Of a stretch of 64,000 nt of DNA, positions 18,077-26,768 are shown in pieces. Numbering within the stretch: position 1 is the stretch's first letter; each line of letters starts with the position of its first letter. The notes beneath the pieces were generated by a model. That model did no database searches. It saw nothing but the letters and a program-made list of their open reading frames with translations, and was not told the DNA's origin. Made by a program: the position numbers and the translations under genes. Source of the DNA: Lysobacter antibioticus HS124 (GTDB lineage Bacteria; Pseudomonadota; Gammaproteobacteria; Xanthomonadales; Xanthomonadaceae); contig NZ_HG424446.1 of assembly GCF_000336385.2 (NCBI RefSeq), forward strand, positions 29,784 through 93,783. Reading direction: 5' to 3'.

Positions 18077-18715
18077 TCAGAAGCTGGCGCGGACACCGAT
18101 GGTGTACTGCTTGGCGTGCTCGCCGAACTCGGCTTCGCCGACGATGCCCCAGGTCTGGTTGAACTTGACCAGGGCGCCGACGGTGCCGCTGAACTCGCTG
18201 TCGTACATGTCGCCGTCGGTGTAGTTCAGCTTGGCCCAGCCTTCGAAGTTCTTGGCCAGGTTGCCGCGCAGACCGACCGAACCGCGGAAGTCGTCGCCGT
18301 CGATCTCGTCGGACAGCACGTTCGAGTCCAGCTCGGTGCGGATGTAGCTCAGCTCGCCGACCCAGTCGACGCGCTCGGACAGAGTGTGGTGGTAGCCCAC
18401 GCCGATCTTGAACTGGTCGGCATCGACGTCGATGTCGCCCAGGTCGACGTTGTTGAAGCGCACGCCGACGTTGTTGTCTTCGCCCTTGCGGTAGCTGCCG
18501 AACGCGTAGAACGGCGCTTCGCCGAACGCGATCGAACCGTCGATGTAGCCGCCGTCGGCCTTCGGATCCTGCACGCGCAGGCCCGGGGTCAGGCTGCGCA
18601 CTTCGTACTGCTGCACCGAATAACCGGCTTCGATGTGGGTGTAGCTCAGACCTTCCGCAGCGGCGGCGGTCGACGCCAGGGCCAGGGCCAGGCCCAGCGC
18701 GAGTTGCTTCTTCAT
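18077..18715 (-). CDS. outer-membrane beta-barrel protein, Ax21-like
   Basis: The product has 212 residues. It begins with a signal peptide (MKKQLALGLALALASTAAAA) and then AEGLSYTHIEAGY, the start pattern of the Ax21 family of xanthomonad surface proteins. The rest is alternating short amphipathic strands (FYAFGSYRKGEDNNVGV, QFKIGVGYHHTLSERVDW, AKLNYTDGDMYDSEFSGTV) and ends in a terminal aromatic (GVRASF), as expected for Bam-inserted barrels. The ATG at 18715 starts the signal peptide. Some early biology published for Ax21 was withdrawn, so I claim only a barrel in the outer membrane. A strong terminator follows. Confidence 0.8.
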   Translation of the reverse strand: MKKQLALGLALALASTAAAAEGLSYTHIEAGYSVQQYEVRSLTPGLRVQDPKADGGYIDGSIAFGEAPFYAFGSYRKGEDNNVGVRFNNVDLGDIDVDADQFKIGVGYHHTLSERVDWVGELSYIRTELDSNVLSDEIDGDDFRGSVGLRGNLAKNFEGWAKLNYTDGDMYDSEFSGTVGALVKFNQTWGIVGEAEFGEHAKQYTIGVRASF

Positions 18716-18842
18716 AAATCCCCTTGTTCCTTGATTGGCGATGAAGTTCCCATCCTCGGGAACGGCGCGCATCTTAATGAAAAAATTACATCCTGTCTGC
18801 CGGCATCGCGCCGCCCGCCGACAAAACCGTGCGACAAAACAA

Positions 18843-18864
18843 AAGCCCCGCGGAGGCGGGGCTT
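18843..18864 (-). terminator. terminator after the thx gene
   Basis: AAGCCCCGC (18843-18851) pairs with GCGGGGCTT (18856-18864) around GGAG. On the minus strand this 9-bp hairpin is followed by TTGTTTTGTCG. It lies 30 bases past the stop of the Thx-like gene. Confidence 0.8.
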
Positions 18865-18894
18865 CGGTTCGAACCTGCGGGCCTGGAGGCCGGC

Positions 18895-19080
18895 TTATTC
18901 CTTGGTGGCCTTCTTCGCCACGACCTTCTTGGCCGGCGCCTTGACCGCGCTCTTGGCGGTCTTCTTGGCGGCCGGCGCCGCGGCCGAGCCGGTGGCCTTG
19001 GTCACGGCCTTGCTGCGGGCGTTGCCGTAGCTGGAGTTGTAGCGCTTGCCCTTGGCGGTCTTGCGGTCGCCCTTACCCAT
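18895..19080 (-). CDS. 30S ribosomal protein Thx family, with a basic Lys/Ala tail
   Basis: The product has 61 residues. The first 22 or so (MGKGDRKTAKGKRYNSSYG) are the Thx signature of a tiny protein that stabilises the head of the 30S subunit. After NARSKAV the chain continues into a tail of repeated AAKK/APAKK units (AAPAAKKTAKSAVKAPAKK), much like a histone-H1 C-terminus. Classical Thx proteins stop at about 26-45 residues, so the tail is an addition. It may contact rRNA or DNA. A terminator follows, and the gene stands alone. Confidence 0.85.
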   Translation of the reverse strand: MGKGDRKTAKGKRYNSSYGNARSKAVTKATGSAAAPAAKKTAKSAVKAPAKKVVAKKATKE

Positions 19081-19253
19081 GGTCGTGCTCCTAAATTAAG
19101 ACGTTGTGCGTTGAATCGATTGGTTCGAATGGTGTCCGCGCTGGCGACAGGCGCAGCCACCGGGCAGGTCCGCAGGACCGGTGCCGGCGCCGCACGGCGC
19201 GCGCGAGGCTGCGAAGCCTAGCATAAGCGTCGGTTCCAGGCCCGCGGCGGGGC

Positions 19254-19664
19254 TCAATGAGCGCAGTGGGCGTCGTGGACGTGAACGTGGTTCAGGCGCA
19301 AATTGGCCAGATGGGCCAGCCCGACCAGGGTGCCGCCGAGGGTCATCACCACCGCATGCGGCAACAGCGAATGGTGCAGCGGCGGATACAGCAGGCCCAG
19401 CCACAGCACCAGCACGCCCGGCAGCAGCAGGACCAGCGCGCGCACGGCACGGTGGCGGCGATAGCCCCAGGCGACGCTGAAACTGCCGAGCAAGGTGGCG
19501 AAGATCACGAACGCCAGCTCGAAGCGGCCGTCGAACCAGCCGGCCACGCCGAGCGAGGGCAGCAGCGCGATCGCCAGCGGCAGCAGCGCGCAGTGCACCG
19601 CGCACAGCAGGGAGCCGAAGGCGCCGATGCGGTCGATCAGGCTGCGGGGACGCAGGTCGGGCAT
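19254..19664 (-). CDS. MerC-domain membrane protein, likely in zinc homeostasis
   Basis: The product has 136 residues with four membrane segments (IGAFGSLLCAVHCALLPLA, LAFVIFATLLGSFSVAWGY, RALVLLLPGVLVLWLGLLY, AVVMTLGGTLVGLAHLANL). The CAVHC motif in the first helix is the MerC metal-binding pair, and the tail ends in a His cluster (HVHVHDAHCAH). MerC was named from mercury operons, but here the gene is divergent from a ZnuD-like zinc receptor across a Zur box. A role in zinc or related divalent-metal handling is therefore more likely. No merR, merT or merA genes are present. Confidence 0.85.
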   Translation of the reverse strand: MPDLRPRSLIDRIGAFGSLLCAVHCALLPLAIALLPSLGVAGWFDGRFELAFVIFATLLGSFSVAWGYRRHRAVRALVLLLPGVLVLWLGLLYPPLHHSLLPHAVVMTLGGTLVGLAHLANLRLNHVHVHDAHCAH

Positions 19665-19714
19665 GGATGACGGTTTGTTAATGATGACTTCTGGGAGGGG
19701 GACATCGCGACTTG

Positions 19715-19727
19715 GTTATAATATAAC
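19715..19727. promoter_or_regulatory. Zur box between merC-type and znuD-type genes
   Basis: GTTATAATATAAC at 19715-19727 is a near-perfect palindrome matching the core of known gammaproteobacterial Zur sites. It contains TATAAT (19717-19722) reading right and a TATTAT-like hexamer reading left. Bound Zur would block both divergent genes when zinc is plentiful. zur itself lies 4 kb downstream. Confidence 0.85.
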
Positions 19728-19764
19728 ATTACGACCTGTCGCTCCCAACACTTTACCTGAACCC

Positions 19765-21936
19765 ATGCCCCGACGTCCCCTGCCGCGGCTGCTGCCGCTA
19801 GCCCTGGCCCTGCAACTGGCTGTTCCATTCATCGCTCAGGCCCAGGAGGCCGGCACCGTGCCGGCCGATCGCCACCCGCCCACCGACCTCAACGCGATCG
19901 AGGTCAAGGCCACGCCCTTGCCTGGCACCGCGGAAGACCTGACTCGCCCGGTCGATGTGCTGGCCGGCGAACAGCTCGACCGCGCCAAGGCCAACTCGCT
20001 CGGCGAGACCGTGGCCAAGCTGCCCGGCGTGCAGAGCTCCTACTTCGGCCCCGGCGTCGGCCGGCCGATCGTGCGCGGTTTCGACGGCGCCCGAGTCCAG
20101 GTGCTCAGCGACGGCCTCGGCTCCGGCGACGTGTCCACGGTCAGCGTCGATCATGCCGTCAGCATCGAACCCTTCCTCGCCGACCAGATCGAGGTGCTAA
20201 AGGGCCCGGCCACCCTGCTCTACGGCAGCGGCGCGATCGGCGGCGCGGTCAACGTCATTGACGGCCGCATTCCCGAGCGCGCCACCGAGCAGCCGCTGCA
20301 AGGCCGCGCCGAACTGCGCGGCGGCACGGTCAACGACGAAAAGACCGGCATGGTCCGCCTCGACGGCACCTCGGCCTCCGGCCATGTCGTGTTCCACTTC
20401 GACGCCCTGCACCGCGAAACCGGCGACTACGACATCCCCGGCTATGCCGAGAGCGCGGCCCATCGCGCCGAAGCCGGCGAAGTCGCCGACCCGGCCGACC
20501 GCGGCGTGCTGCGCAACAGCGCCGTGCGCACCGACGCCGGCGCGCTCGGCATTTCCTGGGTCGGCGAACGCGGCTTCCTCGGCGCCAGCTACAGCCTGTT
20601 CAACACCCGCTACGGCGTGCCGGGCCACGAACACGAGCACGGCGACGACGGCCACGATCACGGCGACGAAGCCGAGGGCGAGGAAGGCGCGGTCCGGATC
20701 GAAATGGACCAGCGCCGCACCGAAGTGCGCGGCGGCCTCAACGAGGTCGGTCCGTTCGCCTCGATCCGGGCCAAAGTGGCCCGCACCGAGTACACCCATA
20801 CCGAATACGAAGGCGCCGCCGTCGGCACCGTGTTCGACAACACCAGCACCGAGGGCCGGCTGGAACTGGTGCATCGCCCCTGGGGCGGCTGGAACGGCGC
20901 GTTCGGCCTGCAGTTGGCCAAGCGCGACTTCCGCGCGATCGGCGACGAAGCCTTCGTGCCGCCGTCGCAGTCGCGCGACGGCGGCCTGTTCTGGATCGGC
21001 GAACGCGAGTTCGGCCCGGTCAAGCTGGAGCTGGGCGCGCGCCACGACCGCAACGAGATCGACGTCGACGAGGGCGCGATCGGACCGGACCGCGATTTCG
21101 ATACCACCAGCCTGTCGGCTTCGGCGCGCTGGAATCTGAGCGAGGACTTCCACCTGTCGTTCGGCCTGGACCGCGCGCAGCGTTCGCCGACCGCCGAAGA
21201 GCTGTACTCCAACGGCTTGCACGTGGCCACCGCGAGCATCGAACTGGGCAGTCCGACCCTGGACGTGGAGACCGCCAACCGCGCCGAGCTCGGTCTGCAC
21301 TGGCACAACGGCCCGCTCAAGCTGAGCGCCTCGCTGTACCACGTGCGCTACAACGACTTCATTTACCTGGCCGACACCGGCGTGGAAGAGCACGACGGCC
21401 CGGTGCGGCTGTGGACCCAGGGCGATGCGCGCTTCAGCGGCGCCGAAGCCGAGGCCGACTGGACCTTCCTCGACAACGACACCGGCACCTGGGGCCTGCG
21501 TGTGTTCGGCGACGTGGTGCGCGGCAAGCTCGACGGCCGCGGCACGCGCGAGGTCGCGTTCGCGGTGCCGCATGGCGATCACAGCCACGACTACACCGCC
21601 GACCTGGCGCAGAGCGGCAACCTGCCGCGCATCGCGCCGTGGCGCCTGGGCGGCGAACTGCGCTGGGCGCGCGGCCCGCTGCGCGCTTCGCTGGGTGCGG
21701 TGCGTTACGCACGCCAGGACCGGGTCGCCGAGTTCGAAAGCGAAACGCCGGGCTATACCCTGGTCGACGCGCATGTCGCCTGGCACGCCGACACCGCCGC
21801 CGGCAACGCCTGGGAAGTGTTCCTCGACGGCAGCAACCTGCTCGACAAGGAAGCGCGCGCGCACACCTCCTTCCTCAAGGACGTGGCGCCCCTGCCCGGC
21901 CGCGGGGTCGCGTTCGGCGTGCGCATGTTCTTCTGA
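19765..21936 (+). CDS. znuD: TonB-dependent receptor, ZnuD-like zinc uptake receptor
   Basis: The product has 723 residues with a signal peptide of about 28, a TonB-box-like LNAIEVKA, a plug domain (ETVAKLPGVQ to LLYGSGAIGGAVNVIDG, about 80-166) and a 22-strand barrel ending RGVAFGVRMFF. A long extracellular loop carries a His/Asp/Glu cluster at about 288-302 (HEHEHGDDGHDHGDE), and a second group VPHGDHSHDY lies near 598. Both fit zinc capture as in Neisseria ZnuD. Energy comes from TonB-ExbBD. A Zur box overlaps its promoter, so expression should rise under zinc starvation. The ATG at 19765 begins the signal peptide. Confidence 0.92.
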   Translation: MPRRPLPRLLPLALALQLAVPFIAQAQEAGTVPADRHPPTDLNAIEVKATPLPGTAEDLTRPVDVLAGEQLDRAKANSLGETVAKLPGVQSSYFGPGVGRPIVRGFDGARVQVLSDGLGSGDVSTVSVDHAVSIEPFLADQIEVLKGPATLLYGSGAIGGAVNVIDGRIPERATEQPLQGRAELRGGTVNDEKTGMVRLDGTSASGHVVFHFDALHRETGDYDIPGYAESAAHRAEAGEVADPADRGVLRNSAVRTDAGALGISWVGERGFLGASYSLFNTRYGVPGHEHEHGDDGHDHGDEAEGEEGAVRIEMDQRRTEVRGGLNEVGPFASIRAKVARTEYTHTEYEGAAVGTVFDNTSTEGRLELVHRPWGGWNGAFGLQLAKRDFRAIGDEAFVPPSQSRDGGLFWIGEREFGPVKLELGARHDRNEIDVDEGAIGPDRDFDTTSLSASARWNLSEDFHLSFGLDRAQRSPTAEELYSNGLHVATASIELGSPTLDVETANRAELGLHWHNGPLKLSASLYHVRYNDFIYLADTGVEEHDGPVRLWTQGDARFSGAEAEADWTFLDNDTGTWGLRVFGDVVRGKLDGRGTREVAFAVPHGDHSHDYTADLAQSGNLPRIAPWRLGGELRWARGPLRASLGAVRYARQDRVAEFESETPGYTLVDAHVAWHADTAAGNAWEVFLDGSNLLDKEARAHTSFLKDVAPLPGRGVAFGVRMFF

Positions 21937-22092
21937 CGGCCGACAGCGGCACCGGATCGGACGTCCTGGCGCCGCCCGCATTCGGCTTGCGGGCGGGAGC
22001 GCCGCCGGCAGGGTTCGCCGCCGGCGCTCGCACCAGTTCCCAGCCCACCGAACGCCGGCGCTCGCCGGCGTTTGCGTCGGCCGCACAAATAG

Positions 22093-22104
22093 GTGTATAT
22101 ACAC
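22093..22104. promoter_or_regulatory. palindromic operator candidate at the marR-type promoter
   Basis: GTGTATATACAC is a perfect 12-base palindrome. TATATA inside it ends six bases before the ATG at 22108, the same spacing as other leaderless-looking genes here. It probably overlaps the -10 and would allow autoregulation by the MarR-type product. Confidence 0.6.
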
Positions 22105-22107
22105 ACA

Positions 22108-22548
22108 ATGGCCTTTCCTCCGACCGCGCCGAGCGTCTGCACCTGCTTCCGCATGCGCAAGCTGTCGCGGCTGATGAGCCAACGCTACGACCAGGCGCTG
22201 GCGCCGGCCGGGCTCAATCTCAATCAATATTCGATCCTGCGCCGCACCGGCGGCCAAGGGCGCCCGCTGGGCGAAATCGCGCGCGAACTCGGCATGGACC
22301 GCAGCACCCTGAGCCGCGATCTCAAGCCGCTGGTCGAGGCCGGCTGGATCGAATCGGTGCCCGGCGATGACGCGCGCCAACGCCGCCTGCGCCTGACCGC
22401 GTCCGGCCGCCGCACCATCGAACGCGCGCAACCGCTGTGGCGCATGGCTCAGGACGAAATCGACCGCGGCCTCGGCGCCGACGGCGTCGCCGCCCTGCAC
22501 GCGCAGTTGGACCGCGCGATCGCGCAGTTGCAGGGCGACGCCCCATGA
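22108..22548 (+). CDS. MarR family transcriptional regulator
   Basis: The product has 146 residues. The winged helix-turn-helix is clear: LNLNQYSILRRTGGQGRPLG, then EIARELGMDRSTLSRDLKPL, and the wing PGDDARQRRLRLTASGRR. Flanking helices form the dimer interface. GTG at 22093 could also start translation and would add MYIHT, but the ATG at 22108 gives normal spacing to TATATA. The MFS gene 151 bases downstream in the same direction is the likely target or partner. The ligand is unknown. Confidence 0.9.
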   Translation: MAFPPTAPSVCTCFRMRKLSRLMSQRYDQALAPAGLNLNQYSILRRTGGQGRPLGEIARELGMDRSTLSRDLKPLVEAGWIESVPGDDARQRRLRLTASGRRTIERAQPLWRMAQDEIDRGLGADGVAALHAQLDRAIAQLQGDAP

Positions 22549-22586
22549 ACGCCGCCGGCGCCGCGCCTGCCTCGCTTCCCGCCTGC

Positions 22587-22620
22587 CGTCATCCCCGCGA
22601 AAGCGGGGCCCAAGGCTTCG
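22587..22620. repeat. GTCATCCCCGCGAAAGCGGGG palindromic repeat
   Basis: CCCCGC (22593-22598) and GCGGGG (22603-22608) close a GAAA tetraloop. This is the common proteobacterial intergenic palindrome of the GTCATYCCCGCGAAAGCGGG type. It sits between the MarR-type and MFS genes. Confidence 0.7.
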
Positions 22621-22699
22621 CCGCGACATCGCTCCGCGCCCTGCGGACGCCCGATCGGTCGCCGGTCTCCTTCCCCGCCGTTCGTCAGCGAGCGTCCGC

Positions 22700-23944
22700 A
22701 TGAACCCCGCGCCCTCCGCCAAACCCGCGTCCTACTGGCCGCTGCTGCTCGCCGCCACCGCGATGCTGATGATCACCATGGGCATCCGCCAATCGCAGGG
22801 GCTGCTGGTCAAACCGATCGGCCACAGCACCGGCCTGGGCATCGCCGAAATCAGCTTCGCGCTGGCGATCGGCCAGTTCGTCTGGGGTGCGGTGCAACCG
22901 GTGTTCGGCGCCCTCGCCGATCAGCGCGGCCCCGGCCGGGTGCTGGTGTTCGGCGGCGTGCTGCTGATCGCCGGCATGGGCCTGACTCCGTTCGTGTCCT
23001 CGCAATGGGGCCTGCTGATGACGCTGGGCGTGCTCGGCGCGGCCGGCGCGGGCGCGGGCAGTTTCTCGATCCTGATCGGCGCGACCGCGCAACGGATTCC
23101 GGCGGAAAAGCGCTCGCTGGCCTCGGGCGTGATCAACGCCGGCGGTTCGATGGGCCAGTTCGTGTTCGCGCCGCTGGTGCAAGCGGTGATCGCGGCGGCC
23201 GGCTGGATGGCGGCGATGTGGACCCTGGCCGCGGCCGCGGTGGCGACGCTACCGCTGGCCTGGCCGCTGCGCCGGCGCGAATCGCCCGCAGCGGTGGCCG
23301 GTGCGACGAACGCGGCGCCCGCGGGCATCGGCTTGCGCGAGCAGTTGCGCATCGCGGTACGCGAGCCGAGCTACTGGATGCTGCATGTGGGCTTTTTCAC
23401 CTGCGGCTTCCACATCGCCTTCCTGGTCACCCACCTGCCCGGCGAAATCGCGCTGTGCGGACTGTCGGACAACGTTTCGGCGATGGCGTTGGGCCTGATC
23501 GGCCTGTTCAACGTCGCCGGCAGCCTCGCCGCCGGCTGGCTCGGCCAACGCTTCCGCATGAAGTACCTGCTGGCCGGCATGTACGCCAGCCGCGCGGCGA
23601 TGATCGCGATCTATCTGGTCTCGCCGCCCACGCCGCTGACCTTCTACCTGTTCGCCGCCGGCCTCGGCGTGACCTGGCTGGCGACGGTGCCGCCGACCGC
23701 CGGCCTGGTCGGCAAGCTGTTCGGCCCGCGCTACCTGGGCACGCTGTTCGGCCTCACGTTGCTCTCGCACCAGATCGGCGGCTTCTTCGGCGCCTGGCTC
23801 GGCGGCTTGGCGATGGCGAGGTTCGGCGACTACACCTGGATGTGGTACGCCGACATCGTGCTGGCGCTGCTGGCCGCCGCGGCGAACCTGCCGATCCGCG
23901 AGAGCCGGCCGGCGCTGGCCGGGTTGGCGGCGGCGAAAGCCTAG
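22700..23944 (+). CDS. MFS transporter
   Basis: The product has 414 residues with twelve predicted membrane helices in two halves and a basic central loop (WPLRRRESP). The motif between helices 2 and 3 is GALADQRGPGRVLVFGG, the MFS motif-A position. Overall shape (GIRQSQGLLVKPIGHSTGLG at the start, FFGAWLGGLAMARFGDYTWMW at the end) resembles monocarboxylate/oxalate-type MFS carriers. The substrate is not known. It follows a MarR gene in the same direction, so regulated efflux or uptake is plausible. Its stop codon overlaps the stop of convergent zur. Confidence 0.88.
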   Translation: MNPAPSAKPASYWPLLLAATAMLMITMGIRQSQGLLVKPIGHSTGLGIAEISFALAIGQFVWGAVQPVFGALADQRGPGRVLVFGGVLLIAGMGLTPFVSSQWGLLMTLGVLGAAGAGAGSFSILIGATAQRIPAEKRSLASGVINAGGSMGQFVFAPLVQAVIAAAGWMAAMWTLAAAAVATLPLAWPLRRRESPAAVAGATNAAPAGIGLREQLRIAVREPSYWMLHVGFFTCGFHIAFLVTHLPGEIALCGLSDNVSAMALGLIGLFNVAGSLAAGWLGQRFRMKYLLAGMYASRAAMIAIYLVSPPTPLTFYLFAAGLGVTWLATVPPTAGLVGKLFGPRYLGTLFGLTLLSHQIGGFFGAWLGGLAMARFGDYTWMWYADIVLALLAAAANLPIRESRPALAGLAAAKA

Positions 23945-24438
23945 CCCTGCGCCGCCTTCGCCTGCACGCAGTCCGCGCACATGCCGTGCACTTCCAGCGT
24001 CTGCGCCTGCGGCACGAAGCCCAGTGCGCGCGCCCGGGCTTCGAGCAGATCGACGATGCGCTCGTCTTCCAGTTCGGTCGCCGATTGGCAGCTGTCGCAG
24101 ATCAGGAACGGCACCGCGTGCTGGGCGCCGCCCGGGTGATGGCAGCCGACGAAGGCGTTGATCGAGGCCAGCTTGTGGATGAAGCCGTGCTCGAGCAGGA
24201 AATCCAGCGCGCGATAGATGGTCGGCGGCGCCGCAGCGTCGTGGGTCGCCTTCATCCGGTCGAGCAGGTCGTAGGCCTTCATCGGCCGGCCGGCGTCGGC
24301 GATCAGGCGCAGCGCGTGGGCGCGGATCGGAGTCAGCCGCAGGCCGCGCTGCTCGCAGGCCCGCTCGACCTCGTGCACGAAGGCGTCGCCATCGTGGACG
24401 TGGTGCTGGGGATCGGTGCAGGCGGTGTGGGTGCTCAT
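23941..24438 (-). CDS. zur: zinc uptake regulator Zur (Fur family)
   Basis: The product has 165 residues. It aligns by eye with E. coli Zur along its length: CEQRGLRLTPIRAHALRLI, MKAYDLLDRMKATHDAAAPP, TIYRALDFLLEHGFIHKLAS, then the two CxxC zinc sites (ICDSCQSA and MCADCVQA) with HHPGG between. The N-terminus adds a His-rich leader (DPQHHVHDG). It should repress zinc uptake genes when zinc-loaded, and a matching box lies before the ZnuD-like gene in this window. The end overlaps the stop of the convergent MFS gene by two bases. Confidence 0.95.
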   Translation of the reverse strand: MSTHTACTDPQHHVHDGDAFVHEVERACEQRGLRLTPIRAHALRLIADAGRPMKAYDLLDRMKATHDAAAPPTIYRALDFLLEHGFIHKLASINAFVGCHHPGGAQHAVPFLICDSCQSATELEDERIVDLLEARARALGFVPQAQTLEVHGMCADCVQAKAAQG

Positions 24439-24478
24439 GGCGGACTCCGTAGCGCGGCGCGGGCCTGATCGATTCGAC

Positions 24479-25876
24479 CTATGCCGGAATCTTAGTGAGG
24501 GCGGCGTCGATACGTTGCAAGGCCTGCTCGCGGCCGGCCAGATAGACCGTATGCGAGATGTCCGGGCTGACCTGAGTGCCGGTGATCGCCACCCGCATCG
24601 GCTGGGCGATCTTGCCCATGCCCAGGCCCAAGGCTTCGGCCGTCTCGTGCAGGGCCGCCGCCACGCTCTCCGCGGTCCACGCCGCCAGCGCGGCCAGACG
24701 CGTGCGCGCCTCGCTCAGCGGCGCGTGCGCGGCCGCGGTCAGGTGCTTGGCCACCGCCGCCTCGTCGTACTGCCGCAACGGTCCGTACCAGACCGCCGCG
24801 CGCTCGGCCATGTCCTTGAGCGTCTGCACGCGGTCGCGCAGCGCGATCACCACGTCGGCCGGCGCCGGGCCGGCGGCCAGGTCGTAGCCCTGCTGGCGCA
24901 GATGCCATGCCAGGTGCTTGCCGACCTCGGCCGGATCGTCGTTCTTGAGGTACTGCTGGTTGAGCCAGCCCAGCTTGGCCGCGTCCAGGCGCGAGGCCTT
25001 GGAGTTCACGTCCTGGAGCTGGAACAGCCGGGTCATCTCCTCGATGGAGAAGATTTCCTGGTCGCCGTGCGACCACCCCAGGCGGACCAGGTAGTTCAAC
25101 AGCGCATGCGGCAGATAGCCGGCGTCGCGGTACTGCATCACGTCGGCCGCGCCGGTGCGCTTGGACAGCTTGTTGCCCTCCTCGTCGAGGATCATCGGCA
25201 AATGCGAGAAATGCGGCACCGGCGCGCCCAGCGCCCGGTAGATGTTGATCTGGCGCGGCGTGTTGTTGACATGGTCGTCGCCGCGCACCACATCGGTGAT
25301 GCCCATGTCCCAGTCGTCGACGACCACGGCGAAGTTGTAGGTCGGATAGCCGTCGGCGCGGAAGATCACCAGATCGTCGAGCTCGCTGTTGGCGATCTCG
25401 ATCCGGCCCTTGACCTTGTCGTCGAACGCGACCGTGCCCTCGAGCGGGTTCTTGAACCGGATCACCCGGTTCGGGTCGTCGCGATAGGGCTCGTTGCGGT
25501 CGCGGTAGGCGCCGCTGTAGCGCGGCTTCTCCTTCGCCGCCATCGCCGCGTCGCGCGCAGCGGCGAGTTCCTCCTTGGTCTCGTAGGCGTAATAGGCGGT
25601 GCCGGCGGCGACCATCTGCTCGGCGACCTCGCGGTAACGCGCCAGGCGGTGGGTCTGGTAGATGGGGCCCTCGTCGTAGTCCAGGCCCAGCCAGTCCATC
25701 GCCTCCAGGATCGCATCGATCGCGGCCTGGGTGCTGCGCTCCTGGTCGGTGTCCTCGATGCGCAGGATGAACTGCCCGCCCGCGCGGCGCGCTTCCAGCC
25801 AGCAGTACAGCGCGGTGCGCGCGCCGCCGATGTGCAGGTAGCCGGTGGGACTGGGGGCGAAGCGGGTGCGGGTCAT
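24479..25876 (-). CDS. gltX: glutamyl-tRNA synthetase
   Basis: The product has 465 residues. It is a class I synthetase that charges tRNA-Glu in the cytoplasm. [20 protein letters not shown] carries the HIGH-type motif, and [20 protein letters not shown] carries the KLSKR loop. The C-terminal anticodon-binding domain ends [19 protein letters not shown]. The length matches bacterial GltX. TAAAAT on the minus strand (25909-25914), 33 bases before the ATG, is a fair -10. It stands alone between zur and the divergent lpxH. Confidence 0.97.
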   Translation of the reverse strand: MTRTRFAPSPTGYLHIGGARTALYCWLEARRAGGQFILRIEDTDQERSTQAAIDAILEAMDWLGLDYDEGPIYQTHRLARYREVAEQMVAAGTAYYAYETKEELAAARDAAMAAKEKPRYSGAYRDRNEPYRDDPNRVIRFKNPLEGTVAFDDKVKGRIEIANSELDDLVIFRADGYPTYNFAVVVDDWDMGITDVVRGDDHVNNTPRQINIYRALGAPVPHFSHLPMILDEEGNKLSKRTGAADVMQYRDAGYLPHALLNYLVRLGWSHGDQEIFSIEEMTRLFQLQDVNSKASRLDAAKLGWLNQQYLKNDDPAEVGKHLAWHLRQQGYDLAAGPAPADVVIALRDRVQTLKDMAERAAVWYGPLRQYDEAAVAKHLTAAAHAPLSEARTRLAALAAWTAESVAAALHETAEALGLGMGKIAQPMRVAITGTQVSPDISHTVYLAGREQALQRIDAALTKIPA

Positions 25877-26000
25877 GCGGGGCTCGGGCGGATCCGGGAA
25901 GACCGGCTATTTTAGCGGATGGACGCGGCCGGGGCCGTCGGGCCGCCGGAACCGGCCCTGGGAGGTCCGCGGCCATGCCGGTGCGGGCGCCGGGCTGGCC

Positions 26001-26006
26001 TAAACT
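26001..26006 (+). promoter_or_regulatory. -10-like hexamer TAAACT six bases before lpxH
   Basis: TAAACT is separated from the lpxH ATG (26013) by exactly six bases. Together with the lack of a ribosome-binding site this suggests a leaderless message. Confidence 0.45.
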
Positions 26007-26012
26007 AGACTC

Positions 26013-26747
26013 ATGACCACCCTTTTCATTTCCGACCTGCACCTGGACCCCGAGCGGCCGCAGATCGCCGAGCTGTTCGGCCGCTTCGTCCGCGACGAGG
26101 CGCGCGGCGCCGATGCGCTGTACATCCTCGGCGATCTGTTCGAAGCCTGGGTCGGCGACGACGACCCGGCCGAGACCGGCGCGTTCGTCGCGGCCGAGCT
26201 CAAGGCCCTGGCCGAGAGCGGCGTGCCGGTGCATTTCATTCGCGGCAACCGCGACTTCCTGCTCGGCACCGACTATGCCGCCCGCGCCGGCATGCGCCTG
26301 CTGCCGGACCCGTCGGTGGTGCTGCTGTACGGCCGCCCGACCCTGATCGGCCACGGCGATCAGCTGTGCACCGACGACGTCGCCTACCAGCAGTTCCGCG
26401 CCCAGACGCGCCATCCGGCCTGGCAGGCGCAGTTCCTGGCCCAGCCCCTGGCGGCACGGCTGGCCTTCGCTCAGCAGGCGCGCGCGGCCAGCAAGGCGCA
26501 CCAGGCCGGGCTGCGCGATGCCGGGCGCATGGAAACCATCACCGACGTCTCGCCGCAGACCGTGGCCGAGACCTTCGCCCGCTACGGCATCGACCGCATC
26601 ATCCACGGCCATACCCACCGTCCGGCGGTGCATGCGCTCGAGGTCGGCGGCCGCGCCTGCGAACGCATCGTACTCGGCGACTGGTACGAGCAAGGCTCGG
26701 TGCTGCGCGTCGACTGCGACGGCGCGCGCCTGCAAAGCCTGAGCTGA
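26013..26747 (+). CDS. lpxH: UDP-2,3-diacylglucosamine diphosphatase
   Basis: The product has 244 residues. This calcineurin-like phosphoesterase makes lipid X in lipid A synthesis at the inner face of the membrane. Metal-site motifs appear in order: [46 protein letters not shown] and [11 protein letters not shown]. The length and order match LpxH. The lipoprotein gene begins 21 bases after the stop and is probably cotranscribed. Confidence 0.96.
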   Translation: MTTLFISDLHLDPERPQIAELFGRFVRDEARGADALYILGDLFEAWVGDDDPAETGAFVAAELKALAESGVPVHFIRGNRDFLLGTDYAARAGMRLLPDPSVVLLYGRPTLIGHGDQLCTDDVAYQQFRAQTRHPAWQAQFLAQPLAARLAFAQQARAASKAHQAGLRDAGRMETITDVSPQTVAETFARYGIDRIIHGHTHRPAVHALEVGGRACERIVLGDWYEQGSVLRVDCDGARLQSLS

Positions 26748-26768
26748 TCAACCCCCGAGGACGCCCGC

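Noticed and set aside
19254..19664. Mercury resistance operon because of the MerC domain
   Set aside because: No merR, merT, merP or merA is present. The Zur box and ZnuD-like neighbour favour zinc.
20197..22722. 841-codon minus-strand open frame opposite the ZnuD-like receptor
   Set aside because: There are no domains, and it is rich in His, Val and Ala as expected for an antisense frame. The plus strand has an intact TonB receptor.
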